From assembly GCF_036287215.1 (NCBI RefSeq), contig NZ_CP142860.1, forward strand, positions 248,001 through 312,000: a stretch of 64,000 nucleotides of DNA, in the 5' to 3' direction. The DNA is from Caproiciproducens sp. CPB-2 (lineage in GTDB: Bacteria > Bacillota > Clostridia > Oscillospirales > Acutalibacteraceae). Under the pieces are notes generated by a model. The model was not told where the DNA came from. It did not search any database and saw nothing but the letters and a program-made list of their open reading frames with translations. Both the position numbers and the translations under genes were made by a program. Shown piece after piece: positions 24,743-32,988 of the stretch (position 1 is its first letter; each line of letters begins with the position of its first letter).

Positions 24743-25465
24743 TTATCGGGGCAGATTGGCGGAAAAGACATATTTTTCCCCGATATAATAACTCAGGACA
24801 TAATATAGCGGAGTTCCGCTTTCCAGCATTACCGTACAGCTCATTTTCAGAAGGGGTGAATTGCTTCTTAGTTTCAGGACCTTCTGAACATAAGGGGAGG
24901 GAAGTTCAGCTTCCAGCTGAATCTCTCCGTGATTCAGGTGGAGCCCGTAAACGTGCTCATACACATCGTAAAGGGAAGTGGTTTCCAGCAGATGAGTGTG
25001 CAGGTTCGGACATACCGTTTGCGGGATATAAGCGATTTCGTATGCCATCGGTTCCCCATTCGCCTTACGGATTCGGCAAATTTTATATACTTTTTCCCCT
25101 TGGGAAAGGGAAAGCCGGGCCAGAACATCCTTGTCGGCGTCCTCAAGCATTTCGATGGAGAGAATCTCTGAAGAAGGGGCCAATCCTCTTTTATGCATCA
25201 GCTCTGAAAAACTTTCCATTCTGGAAAGGGCGTAATCCGCTTTTTTAAATTTGACATAGGTTCCTGTTGCCGCTTTGCGAGTGATATAGCCCTCCTGCTC
25301 CAGCTTCGCAAGCGCCTTGCGGAGCGTATCCCTGCTGACCTGATATTGCTTCTGGTACTCCTGTTCGGTAGGAAGGTGCTCTCCGGCCTTCAATTCACCG
25401 CTGTCGATCTTGTGTTTAATATCGAGATACAGTTTCATGTATATAAAATTCTTTTTCTCTACCAT
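24743..25465 (-). CDS. GntR-family regulator with UTRA domain (HutC type)
   Basis: 240 residues: an N-terminal winged helix (10-75) with LPTEQEYQKQYQVSRDTLRKAL and a C-terminal UTRA ligand-binding domain (about 95-235). Such regulators answer to a sugar phosphate or amino sugar and repress the adjacent transport and catabolic genes. It lies downstream of the TIM-barrel/permease operon, separated by a terminator. Two TTATACGTATAA palindromes upstream of the permease gene are likely operators. Confidence 0.9.
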   Translation of the reverse strand: MVEKKNFIYMKLYLDIKHKIDSGELKAGEHLPTEQEYQKQYQVSRDTLRKALAKLEQEGYITRKAATGTYVKFKKADYALSRMESFSELMHKRGLAPSSEILSIEMLEDADKDVLARLSLSQGEKVYKICRIRKANGEPMAYEIAYIPQTVCPNLHTHLLETTSLYDVYEHVYGLHLNHGEIQLEAELPSPYVQKVLKLRSNSPLLKMSCTVMLESGTPLYYVLSYYIGEKYVFSANLPR

Positions 25466-25520
25466 TGGTCCGCCGCCCTTCCTTGATTTATTGTTATTAT
25501 AGCATATTTTAAAAAATACA

Positions 25521-25552
25521 AAAAGGCAAAGTATGCCATACTTTGCCTTTTT
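25521..25552 (-). terminator. Terminator of the permease/TIM-barrel operon
   Basis: AAAAGGCAAAGTAT / ATACTTTGCCTTTT around a three-base loop. Confidence 0.85.
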
Positions 25553-25570
25553 GCGTAAACAGTGAACAGC

Positions 25571-26407
25571 TTATTTAAGAAATGCTTTGACAGCGTCTTG
25601 AGCCGCTTTTTCCACCATGTTGTCGAAAGAAGTTCCGATCACCAGAATGTTTACTTTTGTCTTCTTAAATGCTTCGAAGTTGTGCAGGTTAATCCCGCCT
25701 TCAGCAAGCGTTGGTACTTTAACAGCCTCAACCATTGCCGTTAAACGCTCCTGCATTTCCGGATGGATCTGATCGGCTGCGACCCCTTCATAGCTCATGC
25801 CCGACATCATTCCGATCATATCGGTCCCAACGCTTTCCATTTGTTTTGCTACCTTGTAGACCTCTTCCGGGGTTTCCGCCGGAAGGCCGAAGGTGTGCAG
25901 GTCACTTTCTTTGCCAATATAAGCATCTACCAGCAGCCCGTATTTGTGTGCTTTTTGAATCAGCTCTTCAAGATCTTTTAAAGAAGACTTGTGGGTATGC
26001 AGCCCGTCCGCACCGCTAAGCGCCATCATGATGAAATCGTCGTCAGTCAGAATTTTTGGAACGATTTCCGTAAATCCGCCGGGAATTCCAACGGTGATGT
26101 AAACATCCTTTGGTACGACGCTTCGCACGCCCTTTGTGACCTCGGCCATCTGCGCCACCGTGATCTCATGACGAATCTGTTCCGCGGCGTGCATGGTAAC
26201 AACGCCGTTATGACCACGCGCAAGCGCTACCGCGGGATGGTTCGGCTCCAGCATTTTGATTCCTACGTCGGCCACTGCTTTGGCAATACGGGCGTCATCG
26301 CCGGTGATGCCGGTGCTGAGGATCGTGTGGCCTCCGCCCAATTTAATCGCATTGTAGACCTTTTCCATTCCCTGCTTCATTCTTTTGTCCATATCATTTT
26401 TAAACAT
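25571..26407 (-). CDS. Putative TIM-barrel phosphate-sugar enzyme, function unassigned
   Basis: 278 residues. The pattern of alternating beta strands and helices ends in TLAEGGINLHNFEAFKKTKVNILVIGTS, which resembles the C-terminal phosphate-binding loops of TIM-barrel aldolases and epimerases. Other conserved-looking segments are VGIKMLEPNHPAVALARGH, ALSGADGLHTHKSS and GMMSGMSYEGVAADQIHP. I cannot place it in a named family, so the reaction is open; an aldolase or epimerase acting on the imported and phosphorylated substrate would fit. The ATG at 26407 is preferred because AGAGG touches the one at 26413. It follows the permease gene by 31 bases. Confidence 0.6.
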   Translation of the reverse strand: MFKNDMDKRMKQGMEKVYNAIKLGGGHTILSTGITGDDARIAKAVADVGIKMLEPNHPAVALARGHNGVVTMHAAEQIRHEITVAQMAEVTKGVRSVVPKDVYITVGIPGGFTEIVPKILTDDDFIMMALSGADGLHTHKSSLKDLEELIQKAHKYGLLVDAYIGKESDLHTFGLPAETPEEVYKVAKQMESVGTDMIGMMSGMSYEGVAADQIHPEMQERLTAMVEAVKVPTLAEGGINLHNFEAFKKTKVNILVIGTSFDNMVEKAAQDAVKAFLK

Positions 26408-26438
26408 ATTCATACCTCTGTTTCATTATCGGGATTCA

Positions 26439-28004
26439 TTACTTTGTTAACTTGTGCTTGTCCTGCTGATTGGCAATCGTAGTCAGAAGGAATGCAAGTC
26501 CGGCTGCCGACAGCATGCAGACAAGAAAGAAAATGCCTTTGTTTGGATTTGCGAGCATAGGGGCGATGACGGCTGGAACATATGCGGTTCCTTTTACCCC
26601 CAGCCAGCCGACCACGGCTCCGGCAATGGTCGAGGCGGCCAAAGCACCCCCAAAGACTTTTTTGCTTGAGAACATAAACGGATAGGACGCTTCCACAAAA
26701 GTGCCGAAGGCTATATTGATAATGAACCCGGGGAGCGCGACCGCACTTTCGCTTTTTTGTTTCGGGAAAAGGACATTTGCCAACGTAATACCGGCAGAAA
26801 CCATTACCAGACAGGTCATGTCGATCGCGCCCAGGAAGCTGAAGCCATCCTTCTCCATTTCCAGTAGAATAATCGGAAGAATTGCGGCATGGTAGACGCC
26901 TCCGATAATAGCCGGCCAGATAAGCAGACCGGCGACCGCTCCCGCGAGAATGGGACTGTAGTTCAGCGCAAGGTCGATCAGCCAGCGAACCGTGTTGCCA
27001 AACCAGAGAGCAGCCGGTGCAATAAGGTACATACCCGTCAGCCCGGCTGTTAAACCGGATATGCCCCCGGAGGCGATATTGGCCGTTGTCCCCGGAACCT
27101 TATGCTTAAAGCAGAAGCTGCTTATGTAATACGTGAGAATGCCAGCGAGAATACCGGCGATCATTCCGCCGATGATCCCTCCGTCTTTTGCGAGGATTCC
27201 CGCAATGATACCGGCAACCAGGCCAACTTCGTCCATCCCGGAAACCTGCTTTGCGGCGATAGCCGCCAGAACGACGGGTAAGATTCCAATCAGGGTGTCA
27301 AATACGGTGCTCAGTCCGGCAAAAGCAGGAATTTTGCTCAGCGCCAGCACAAGCGCCATGGAAATAAAGCCCGGCATTGCCGCCATCATGATTCCTCTGA
27401 AGTTGATGCGCTTCCAGACGCTTCCGTCCTGCACGGAACCGCTCGAAGAGGACGCAAGAACCGGCATATATTTCAGCTTCCACTCTTTGGCCAGAGCGGA
27501 GACAAAGGCTACCGCTCTTGTACGGTTTGTCGTTCCGGTTGTGCCGGAGGCGGAGATGACTTTTCCTCCGAGAGACTGGGTGTTGGCAATGGATGTGCCC
27601 CCTGTTCCCACCAGTGGGATTTTTTTCTCGGCTGCTGCCGTAATCGCCAGATTGTTTACGCCTTTCGGGTCACAACTGAGAAGCATCATTGCATCGATCT
27701 CGCCGTCCATTATTTTATCTGCGAGCTGTTTATCAGACGCTTTTGCTGTTTCGTTTATTTTATCAAGAGGGGCTTCGCTGCTTTCTGTTATTTCACCGTT
27801 TTCCAAGGTGTACAGTTTGGCGTTTGTACCCTTATTGATATTGTCCATGGAACTGGTTGCGCCAATAAACTGAATGTAGGAAATGTCAATTCCCGCTGAC
27901 TGGGCCTGCGTGAAGATTTCCTTTATCATGAGCCTGGGATTGTTTCCGCCCTGATTGTACAGATTCCCTCCACTGCTGCCTATAATTGCAACTTGTTTGT
28001 TCAT
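26439..28004 (-). CDS. EIIC-type permease with unusual N-terminal cytoplasmic domain
   Basis: 521 residues. Residues 1-195 form a soluble domain beginning VAIIGSSGGNLYNQGGNNP, with a single notable cysteine in MLLSCDPKG. It does not carry the P-loop cysteine signature of a fructose-family EIIB. From about 205 on are roughly eight to ten membrane segments resembling PTS EIIC, including GGVYHAAILPIIL and GTFVEASYPFMF, comparable to the GITEGAIPF region of fructose-type EIIC. No EIIA or EIIB gene is nearby. AGGAGG lies eight bases before the ATG. It may be a PTS porter using remote subunits or a non-PTS relative. Confidence 0.65.
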   Translation of the reverse strand: MNKQVAIIGSSGGNLYNQGGNNPRLMIKEIFTQAQSAGIDISYIQFIGATSSMDNINKGTNAKLYTLENGEITESSEAPLDKINETAKASDKQLADKIMDGEIDAMMLLSCDPKGVNNLAITAAAEKKIPLVGTGGTSIANTQSLGGKVISASGTTGTTNRTRAVAFVSALAKEWKLKYMPVLASSSSGSVQDGSVWKRINFRGIMMAAMPGFISMALVLALSKIPAFAGLSTVFDTLIGILPVVLAAIAAKQVSGMDEVGLVAGIIAGILAKDGGIIGGMIAGILAGILTYYISSFCFKHKVPGTTANIASGGISGLTAGLTGMYLIAPAALWFGNTVRWLIDLALNYSPILAGAVAGLLIWPAIIGGVYHAAILPIILLEMEKDGFSFLGAIDMTCLVMVSAGITLANVLFPKQKSESAVALPGFIINIAFGTFVEASYPFMFSSKKVFGGALAASTIAGAVVGWLGVKGTAYVPAVIAPMLANPNKGIFFLVCMLSAAGLAFLLTTIANQQDKHKLTK

Positions 28005-28121
28005 AATAATGACCTCCTGTTTTTAACTCCTCTTTCCTCCGTATCCTGATCAAATAATCATTTTTTACGTTTGCCTCCTTTTTGCCCTGAAAGCTTTCAG
28101 CTGTAAGTAAATTATATATTA

Positions 28122-28133
28122 TTATACGTATAA
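28122..28133. promoter_or_regulatory. Palindromic operator candidate 1
   Basis: TTATACGTATAA within a longer ATTATACGTATAAT, 118 bases upstream of the permease start and in AT-rich DNA. The identical 12-base palindrome recurs 155 bases away. Probable site for the GntR/UTRA regulator. Confidence 0.6.
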
Positions 28134-28276
28134 TTAATATTGGTATTATAACCGAATATTTATTTATATTGTGTAATATTTAAATAAATATAAAGATAAA
28201 TTATAGATATAATATACAATAACAATGCTTAGTATGTTTCCGAAAACCTATATATTGTATGGTTCTGAATGTTTTA

Positions 28277-28288
28277 TTATACGTATAA
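28277..28288. promoter_or_regulatory. Palindromic operator candidate 2
   Basis: Second exact TTATACGTATAA. The gap of 28005-28445 otherwise holds only AT-rich DNA with divergent promoters. A 14-base palindrome CTGAAAGCTTTCAG at 28087-28100 resembles half of a catabolite (cre) site but lacks its central CG. Confidence 0.55.
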
Positions 28289-28379
28289 ATAAAAAGGCAG
28301 TCTGCTGGTAGAGGAAAATGGGTTCCGGAACAAAAATAAAAGTTCTATGAATAACATTGGATAAAATATTCACAATATA

Positions 28380-28407
28380 TTGACTTATATATATGAAGTG
28401 ATACAAT
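28380..28407 (+). promoter_or_regulatory. nrdJ promoter
   Basis: TTGACT (28380-28385), 16-base spacer, TACAAT (28402-28407), 39 bases before the start. Confidence 0.7.
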
Positions 28408-28445
28408 ATATGGTATCTTAAATGAATAGGGAAGGAATTGTGGCC

Positions 28446-30698
28446 ATGACCATATCACAGAACGCGCTGACGGTATTGCAAAAGCGGTACCTGATCAAAA
28501 ACGAAAAGGGAGAAACCACGGAAACCGTGGAGGGCCTGTTCCGCCGCGTAGCCGCCGCCATTGCTGCGCCGGACAGGCTGCACGACGGGAAAGCGGACGT
28601 TAAAGAAACGGAGGAAACCTTTTTCCATATGATGCGGGAGCTGGAGTTCCTGCCGAATTCTCCCACGCTGATGAACGCCGGGCGCCCGCTCGGGCAGCTT
28701 TCGGCGTGCTTTGTGCTGCCGGTCGCGGACAGCATGGAGGATATTTTTGAAGCGATCAAGCAGGCGGCGCTGATCCACAAATCGGGCGGCGGAACGGGCT
28801 TTTCTTTTTCGCGCCTGCGCCCGCAGGGCAGCACCGTCAACTCGACCGGCGGGGTCGCCTCCGGCCCGATCAGTTTCATGAAGGTGTTCAATATGGCGAC
28901 GGAGGCCGTCAAGCAGGGCGGAACCCGCCGCGGCGCAAACATGGGCATCCTGCGCATTGATCACCCGGACATCCTCGATTTTATCGACTGCAAGGCCAAC
29001 AACAACGAAATCAACAATTTCAATATCTCTGTGGGCCTGACGGAAAAATTCATGGAAGCGGTGGAGAAGGATACCGATTATGAGCTGATCGACCCCCACA
29101 CGAAGAAAGCCGTTTCCGCTCTGCGCGCCCGCACGGTGTTTGACCGGATCGTGGACGCCGCGTGGCGCAACGGCGAGCCGGGCATTATTTTCCTCGACCG
29201 CCTGAACCGGGACAACATCGTGCCCTCGCAGGGCGAAATCGAGTCCACCAATCCGTGCGGAGAGCAGCCTTTGCTCCCGTATGAGTCCTGCAACCTCGGT
29301 TCCGTCAATCTGGTAAAGATGCTGAAGACGGCGGACGGAAAAACGGAGTTCGACTGGGACAAGCTTGGGCTGACGGTAAAAAACGCCGTGCATTTTCTGG
29401 ACAACGTCATTGACGCCAACCGGTATCCGCTGGAAAATATCGACCGGGTGACCAAACAGACGCGGAAAATCGGCCTGGGCGTCATGGGCTGGGCCGACAG
29501 CCTGCTGCGGATGGGAATTCCGTACAATTCCGACGAAGCGATCGCGCTCGGAGAAAAGGTCATGAAATTCATTACCGGACGCGGGCGTGAGGAAAGCGCG
29601 GTCCTTGCCGAAAAACGCGGCGCGTTTCCGCTCTTCGGCGAAAGCATCCTGCCGCAGGACAGACCGATGCGCAACGGGACCATCACGACCATTGCGCCGA
29701 CCGGGACCCTGTCCATCATCGCGAACTGCTCCAGCGGCGTAGAACCGGTTTTCGGCTATGTTTACATCCGCAACATCATGGACGGCACGGAAATGATCGA
29801 GGTCAACCCGATTCTGAAGGCGGAGCTGGAAAAGCGCGGGCTTTACTCGGACGAGCTGATGAAGCGCATTGCCAAAGAGGGGACGGTCGCCCACATTGAG
29901 GAGCTGCCGGAGGATTTGCGCCGGGTGTTCGTTTCCGCGCACGACATCAGCCCGGAGTACCATATCCGGATGCAGGCGGCGTTCCAGAAGGGAACGGACA
30001 ACGCGGTTTCCAAGACGGTGAACTTCTCCAACGGCGCCGCAAGGGAGGATGTGGCCAGCGTGTATACGCTCGCGTTCCGTCTCGGCTGCAAGGGCGTGAC
30101 CATTTACCGCGACGGCAGCCGCGCGGAACAGGTGCTCAACATCGGGCAGGTAAAAAAAGAAGGCCTGCCCGCGGCTGGGACGCCGGAGCATGGCCGGATT
30201 GTGCCGCGCCCGCGTCCCGACACGGTAACCGGAGTGACGGAGCGGGTGAAAATCGGCTGCGGCAACCTGTATATTACCGTCAACTACGACGACCAGGGAA
30301 TCTGCGAGGTGTTTACCAATACCGGCAAGGCCGGGGGATGCCCGTCCCAGTCGGAGGCGACCGCGCGCCTTGCGTCCATCGCCCTGCGCAGCGGGATGGA
30401 GGTCGAAAGCATTGTCGACCAGCTCAGGGGAATCCGTTGCCCGTCGACCATCCGTCAGCCGGGGCTGAAATGCACCTCCTGCCCGGACGCGATTGCAAAG
30501 ACGATTGAACGCGTTTACAAAGAGCAGGTCCAGCGGGGAAAGTGGCCCGCTCCCGCACCGCAAACCTCCAAACCGGAGAGGGAAGCCGCGGATTCCGCCC
30601 CGGGCAAGATGCGTTTCTGCCCGGAGTGCGGGGCAAAGCTGGAGCATGAGGGCGGATGCGTGACGTGCCGCCAGTGCGGGTACTCCCGCTGCGGCTAA
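28446..30698 (+). CDS. nrdJ: Adenosylcobalamin-dependent (class II) ribonucleotide reductase
   Basis: 750 residues. It reduces ribonucleotides to deoxyribonucleotides using coenzyme B12 as radical source. Signatures: GGGTGFSFSRLRPQG, the active-site loop NPCGEQPLLPYESCNLGSVNL, TIAPTGTLSIIANCSSGVEP, and a C-terminal zinc-ribbon-like CPECGAKLE plus CVTCRQCGYSRCG that carries the re-reducing cysteines. The ATG at 28446 has AAGGA upstream; the in-frame ATG eight codons earlier has none. Convergent with a corrinoid adenosyltransferase gene that can supply its cofactor. Confidence 0.95.
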   Translation: MTISQNALTVLQKRYLIKNEKGETTETVEGLFRRVAAAIAAPDRLHDGKADVKETEETFFHMMRELEFLPNSPTLMNAGRPLGQLSACFVLPVADSMEDIFEAIKQAALIHKSGGGTGFSFSRLRPQGSTVNSTGGVASGPISFMKVFNMATEAVKQGGTRRGANMGILRIDHPDILDFIDCKANNNEINNFNISVGLTEKFMEAVEKDTDYELIDPHTKKAVSALRARTVFDRIVDAAWRNGEPGIIFLDRLNRDNIVPSQGEIESTNPCGEQPLLPYESCNLGSVNLVKMLKTADGKTEFDWDKLGLTVKNAVHFLDNVIDANRYPLENIDRVTKQTRKIGLGVMGWADSLLRMGIPYNSDEAIALGEKVMKFITGRGREESAVLAEKRGAFPLFGESILPQDRPMRNGTITTIAPTGTLSIIANCSSGVEPVFGYVYIRNIMDGTEMIEVNPILKAELEKRGLYSDELMKRIAKEGTVAHIEELPEDLRRVFVSAHDISPEYHIRMQAAFQKGTDNAVSKTVNFSNGAAREDVASVYTLAFRLGCKGVTIYRDGSRAEQVLNIGQVKKEGLPAAGTPEHGRIVPRPRPDTVTGVTERVKIGCGNLYITVNYDDQGICEVFTNTGKAGGCPSQSEATARLASIALRSGMEVESIVDQLRGIRCPSTIRQPGLKCTSCPDAIAKTIERVYKEQVQRGKWPAPAPQTSKPEREAADSAPGKMRFCPECGAKLEHEGGCVTCRQCGYSRCG

Positions 30699-30704
30699 TG
30701 CGGT

Positions 30705-31229
30705 TTAGAATTCAATTCCCTTCCGGGCGGGGATGTTCCTGTCGTAGGGGTGCTTTCCCTTCCTGATTTCGGAAACATAATCGGCGAGCTCCAGAACCTC
30801 CGGTTTTGGGCCGCGCCCCGTCAGAACAAGCTCCAGCTTCCGGGGCTTGTTTTTTATAAAGTTGGTCAGCATTCCGCCCTCGAGCAGGCCGCGGTTGACC
30901 GCGGCAAATACCTCGTCCAGAATCAGCAGGTCGCACTCGTCCGCTTTGGCGGCGGCAACCGCCTTGCAGAACAGGTTGGCGCACAGGACGGCGGTTTCCT
31001 CCAGCTCCTTTTTGGTCATCTGAAAGGTGAACTTTACGGTCGGTACCGTGGGGAGCACGCGGAAATTTTCCAGCCGTTTCAGGGCGGCCAGCTCGCCGGA
31101 GCCGTTTCCCTTGAGGAACTGCGCCATCAGCACCCGCTTCCCGCTTCCGCAGGCGCGCACCCCCAGCCCGACGGCGGCGGTGGTTTTGCCTTTTCCGTCC
31201 CCGCAGTAAACATGAGTCAGTCCGTTCAT
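30705..31229 (-). CDS. cobO: Corrinoid (cob(I)yrinic acid a,c-diamide) adenosyltransferase, CobA/CobO type
   Basis: 174 residues with the P-loop GDGKGKTTAAVGLG (9-22) and the strand LLILDEVFAAVNRGL. It transfers adenosyl from ATP to cob(I)alamin or its precursors. GGAG lies eight bases before the ATG; an upstream ATG 17 codons earlier gives a non-family peptide. Six bases separate it tail to tail from nrdJ, whose cofactor it makes. The 280-base gap to htrA shows no gene. Confidence 0.93.
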   Translation of the reverse strand: MNGLTHVYCGDGKGKTTAAVGLGVRACGSGKRVLMAQFLKGNGSGELAALKRLENFRVLPTVPTVKFTFQMTKKELEETAVLCANLFCKAVAAAKADECDLLILDEVFAAVNRGLLEGGMLTNFIKNKPRKLELVLTGRGPKPEVLELADYVSEIRKGKHPYDRNIPARKGIEF

Positions 31230-31508
31230 CGCACATTCTCCATCCGTATAAAATTTATTTCCAATCCTATCATAGCACATTTTGGCGCAAATCCGCCGGG
31301 AAAAGAAAGACTTTCAGGAGGGTTTTGCGGCGGAATGGAAAGAACAGAGGAATCTTCCCTTTTTGTGTTCATAATTTCGTTAAATTCAGGTTACATATTT
31401 TTCTAAAAAATATCATAAAAATATAAACCAATCATCACATCCTTTTCACATAACACAGGCATAATCATAATCACAGAAAGCAAATCACCGCAGAAAGGAA
31501 TGATTTCG

Positions 31509-32909
31509 ATGTTTAATCCATTTGCAGACGATGACAAAAAAAGGAACCTGGCAAATCGTGGTTTAAACAGTAACGATACGGAACACAGAAGCACGGGACA
31601 GACGGAGTGGCAGGGGGATTTTTACCATTACAGCAAGCCGGCCGAACCCCCGGTTTACAGCTGGGAGCGGCCTTCCGTTCCCCGGCAGCCTGTTTTCGAT
31701 TTTCAGGAGCCGCTTAAAAAGAAGCGCGGCGGCAAAAGAACTTTCGTCAAGGCGCTGGCGGGGGTCCTGTGCTGCCTGATGATTTCGGCCGGTTCCATCG
31801 CAGGGTTCGCGGCGCTGGTCAACAACGGGTATGTCAAGCTGGGAAACGCAAGCACCAGCGATCCGGCGTTTACCGTGACGAAGCTGGTCAACAGCGGCAC
31901 CACCAATACCGCCGCGGTGACCGGGGAGCTGACCAAGCAGCAGATCGCCGAAAAGGTGGTCCCGTCGGTCGTCTGTATCCAAAACTACCAGATCGGCCAG
32001 AGCGCCCGCTATACCATGGGCGGGAACGGCGCGGGCAACGCGGGAAACAGCGACGAGGACAGTTCCGTCACCCCGACCAGCGAGGGCTCCGGCATTATCG
32101 CGACCAGCGACGGGTACATCATTACCAACGCGCACGTGGTCGAGGGCGCGTCTTCGCTCAAAGTCATCTTGTCCAACGGAACAAAATATGAAGCGAAGCT
32201 GATCGGCAGCGACAGCGTCACCGATCTGGCCGTTATTAAAATCGACGCAAAGGGCCTGACCGCGGCGGAATTCGGCTCCTCCGACGACCTTAAAGTCGCG
32301 GATACCGTCATGGCGATCGGCAACCCGGGCGGCATGGAGTTCAACTCCAGCGTCACCATCGGTTATGTTTCCGCGCTGAACCGCGAAATCACCAATTCCG
32401 ATACCGGCTATACCATGAAATGCATCCAGACCGACGCCGCGATCAATCCGGGCAACTCCGGCGGCGCGCTGGTCAACATGTACGGCCAGGTCGTGGGCAT
32501 CAACTCCTCCAAAATCGTAGCCACCGGCTATGAAGGCCTCGGCTTCTCCATCCCCATCAATGTGGCGCAGCCGATCATCAGCGACCTGAAGCAGTACGGC
32601 TACGTCAAGGACAGGGCGGTGCTCGGCATCTCCGGCCAATTTATCGATACCATGACTTCCCGTTTCTACAACCTGCCCGTCGGCATGTACGTCGGCTCCG
32701 TCACGAATCCGGAGGTTACCTCCGCCGGGATTAAAAAGGGCGACGTGATCACCAAAATCGACGGCAAGGATGTGACCGGCCAGAATGTGATTACCGGGGT
32801 GATTACGGGGAAGAAACCGGGGGACACGGTCACGCTGAGCGTTACCAGTTCCCTGACGGGGGAAAGCTTCACCGCCAAAGTGAAGCTGGCCCAGTCAACA
32901 GGAAAATAA
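31509..32909 (+). CDS. HtrA/DegP-type membrane-anchored serine protease
   Basis: 466 residues: a charged cytoplasmic N-terminus, one membrane anchor (about 79-104), a trypsin-like domain (about 140-355) with the triad His209 (TNAHVV), Asp239 (VTDLAV) and Ser317 (NPGNSGGAL), and a C-terminal PDZ domain (about 370-460). It degrades misfolded proteins outside the membrane. The second ATG is chosen because GAAAGGA abuts the first one. A terminator follows; the next gene is convergent. Confidence 0.93.
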   Translation: MFNPFADDDKKRNLANRGLNSNDTEHRSTGQTEWQGDFYHYSKPAEPPVYSWERPSVPRQPVFDFQEPLKKKRGGKRTFVKALAGVLCCLMISAGSIAGFAALVNNGYVKLGNASTSDPAFTVTKLVNSGTTNTAAVTGELTKQQIAEKVVPSVVCIQNYQIGQSARYTMGGNGAGNAGNSDEDSSVTPTSEGSGIIATSDGYIITNAHVVEGASSLKVILSNGTKYEAKLIGSDSVTDLAVIKIDAKGLTAAEFGSSDDLKVADTVMAIGNPGGMEFNSSVTIGYVSALNREITNSDTGYTMKCIQTDAAINPGNSGGALVNMYGQVVGINSSKIVATGYEGLGFSIPINVAQPIISDLKQYGYVKDRAVLGISGQFIDTMTSRFYNLPVGMYVGSVTNPEVTSAGIKKGDVITKIDGKDVTGQNVITGVITGKKPGDTVTLSVTSSLTGESFTAKVKLAQSTGK

Positions 32910-32946
32910 GTTTCCTGCAAAACTTTTTCATAATACTCCCTTCTTT

Positions 32947-32988
32947 CATAAAAGCGGCGGAACCGAACCGGTCCCGCCGCTTTTATGT
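32947..32988. terminator. Terminator between htrA and the minus-strand cluster
   Basis: AAAAGCGGCGG / CCGCCGCTTTT with a 13-base loop, flanked by A and T. Confidence 0.85.

Noticed and set aside
28087..28100. cre (CcpA) site before the permease
   Set aside because: The palindrome CTGAAAGCTTTCAG lacks the central CG of the 14-base cre consensus.
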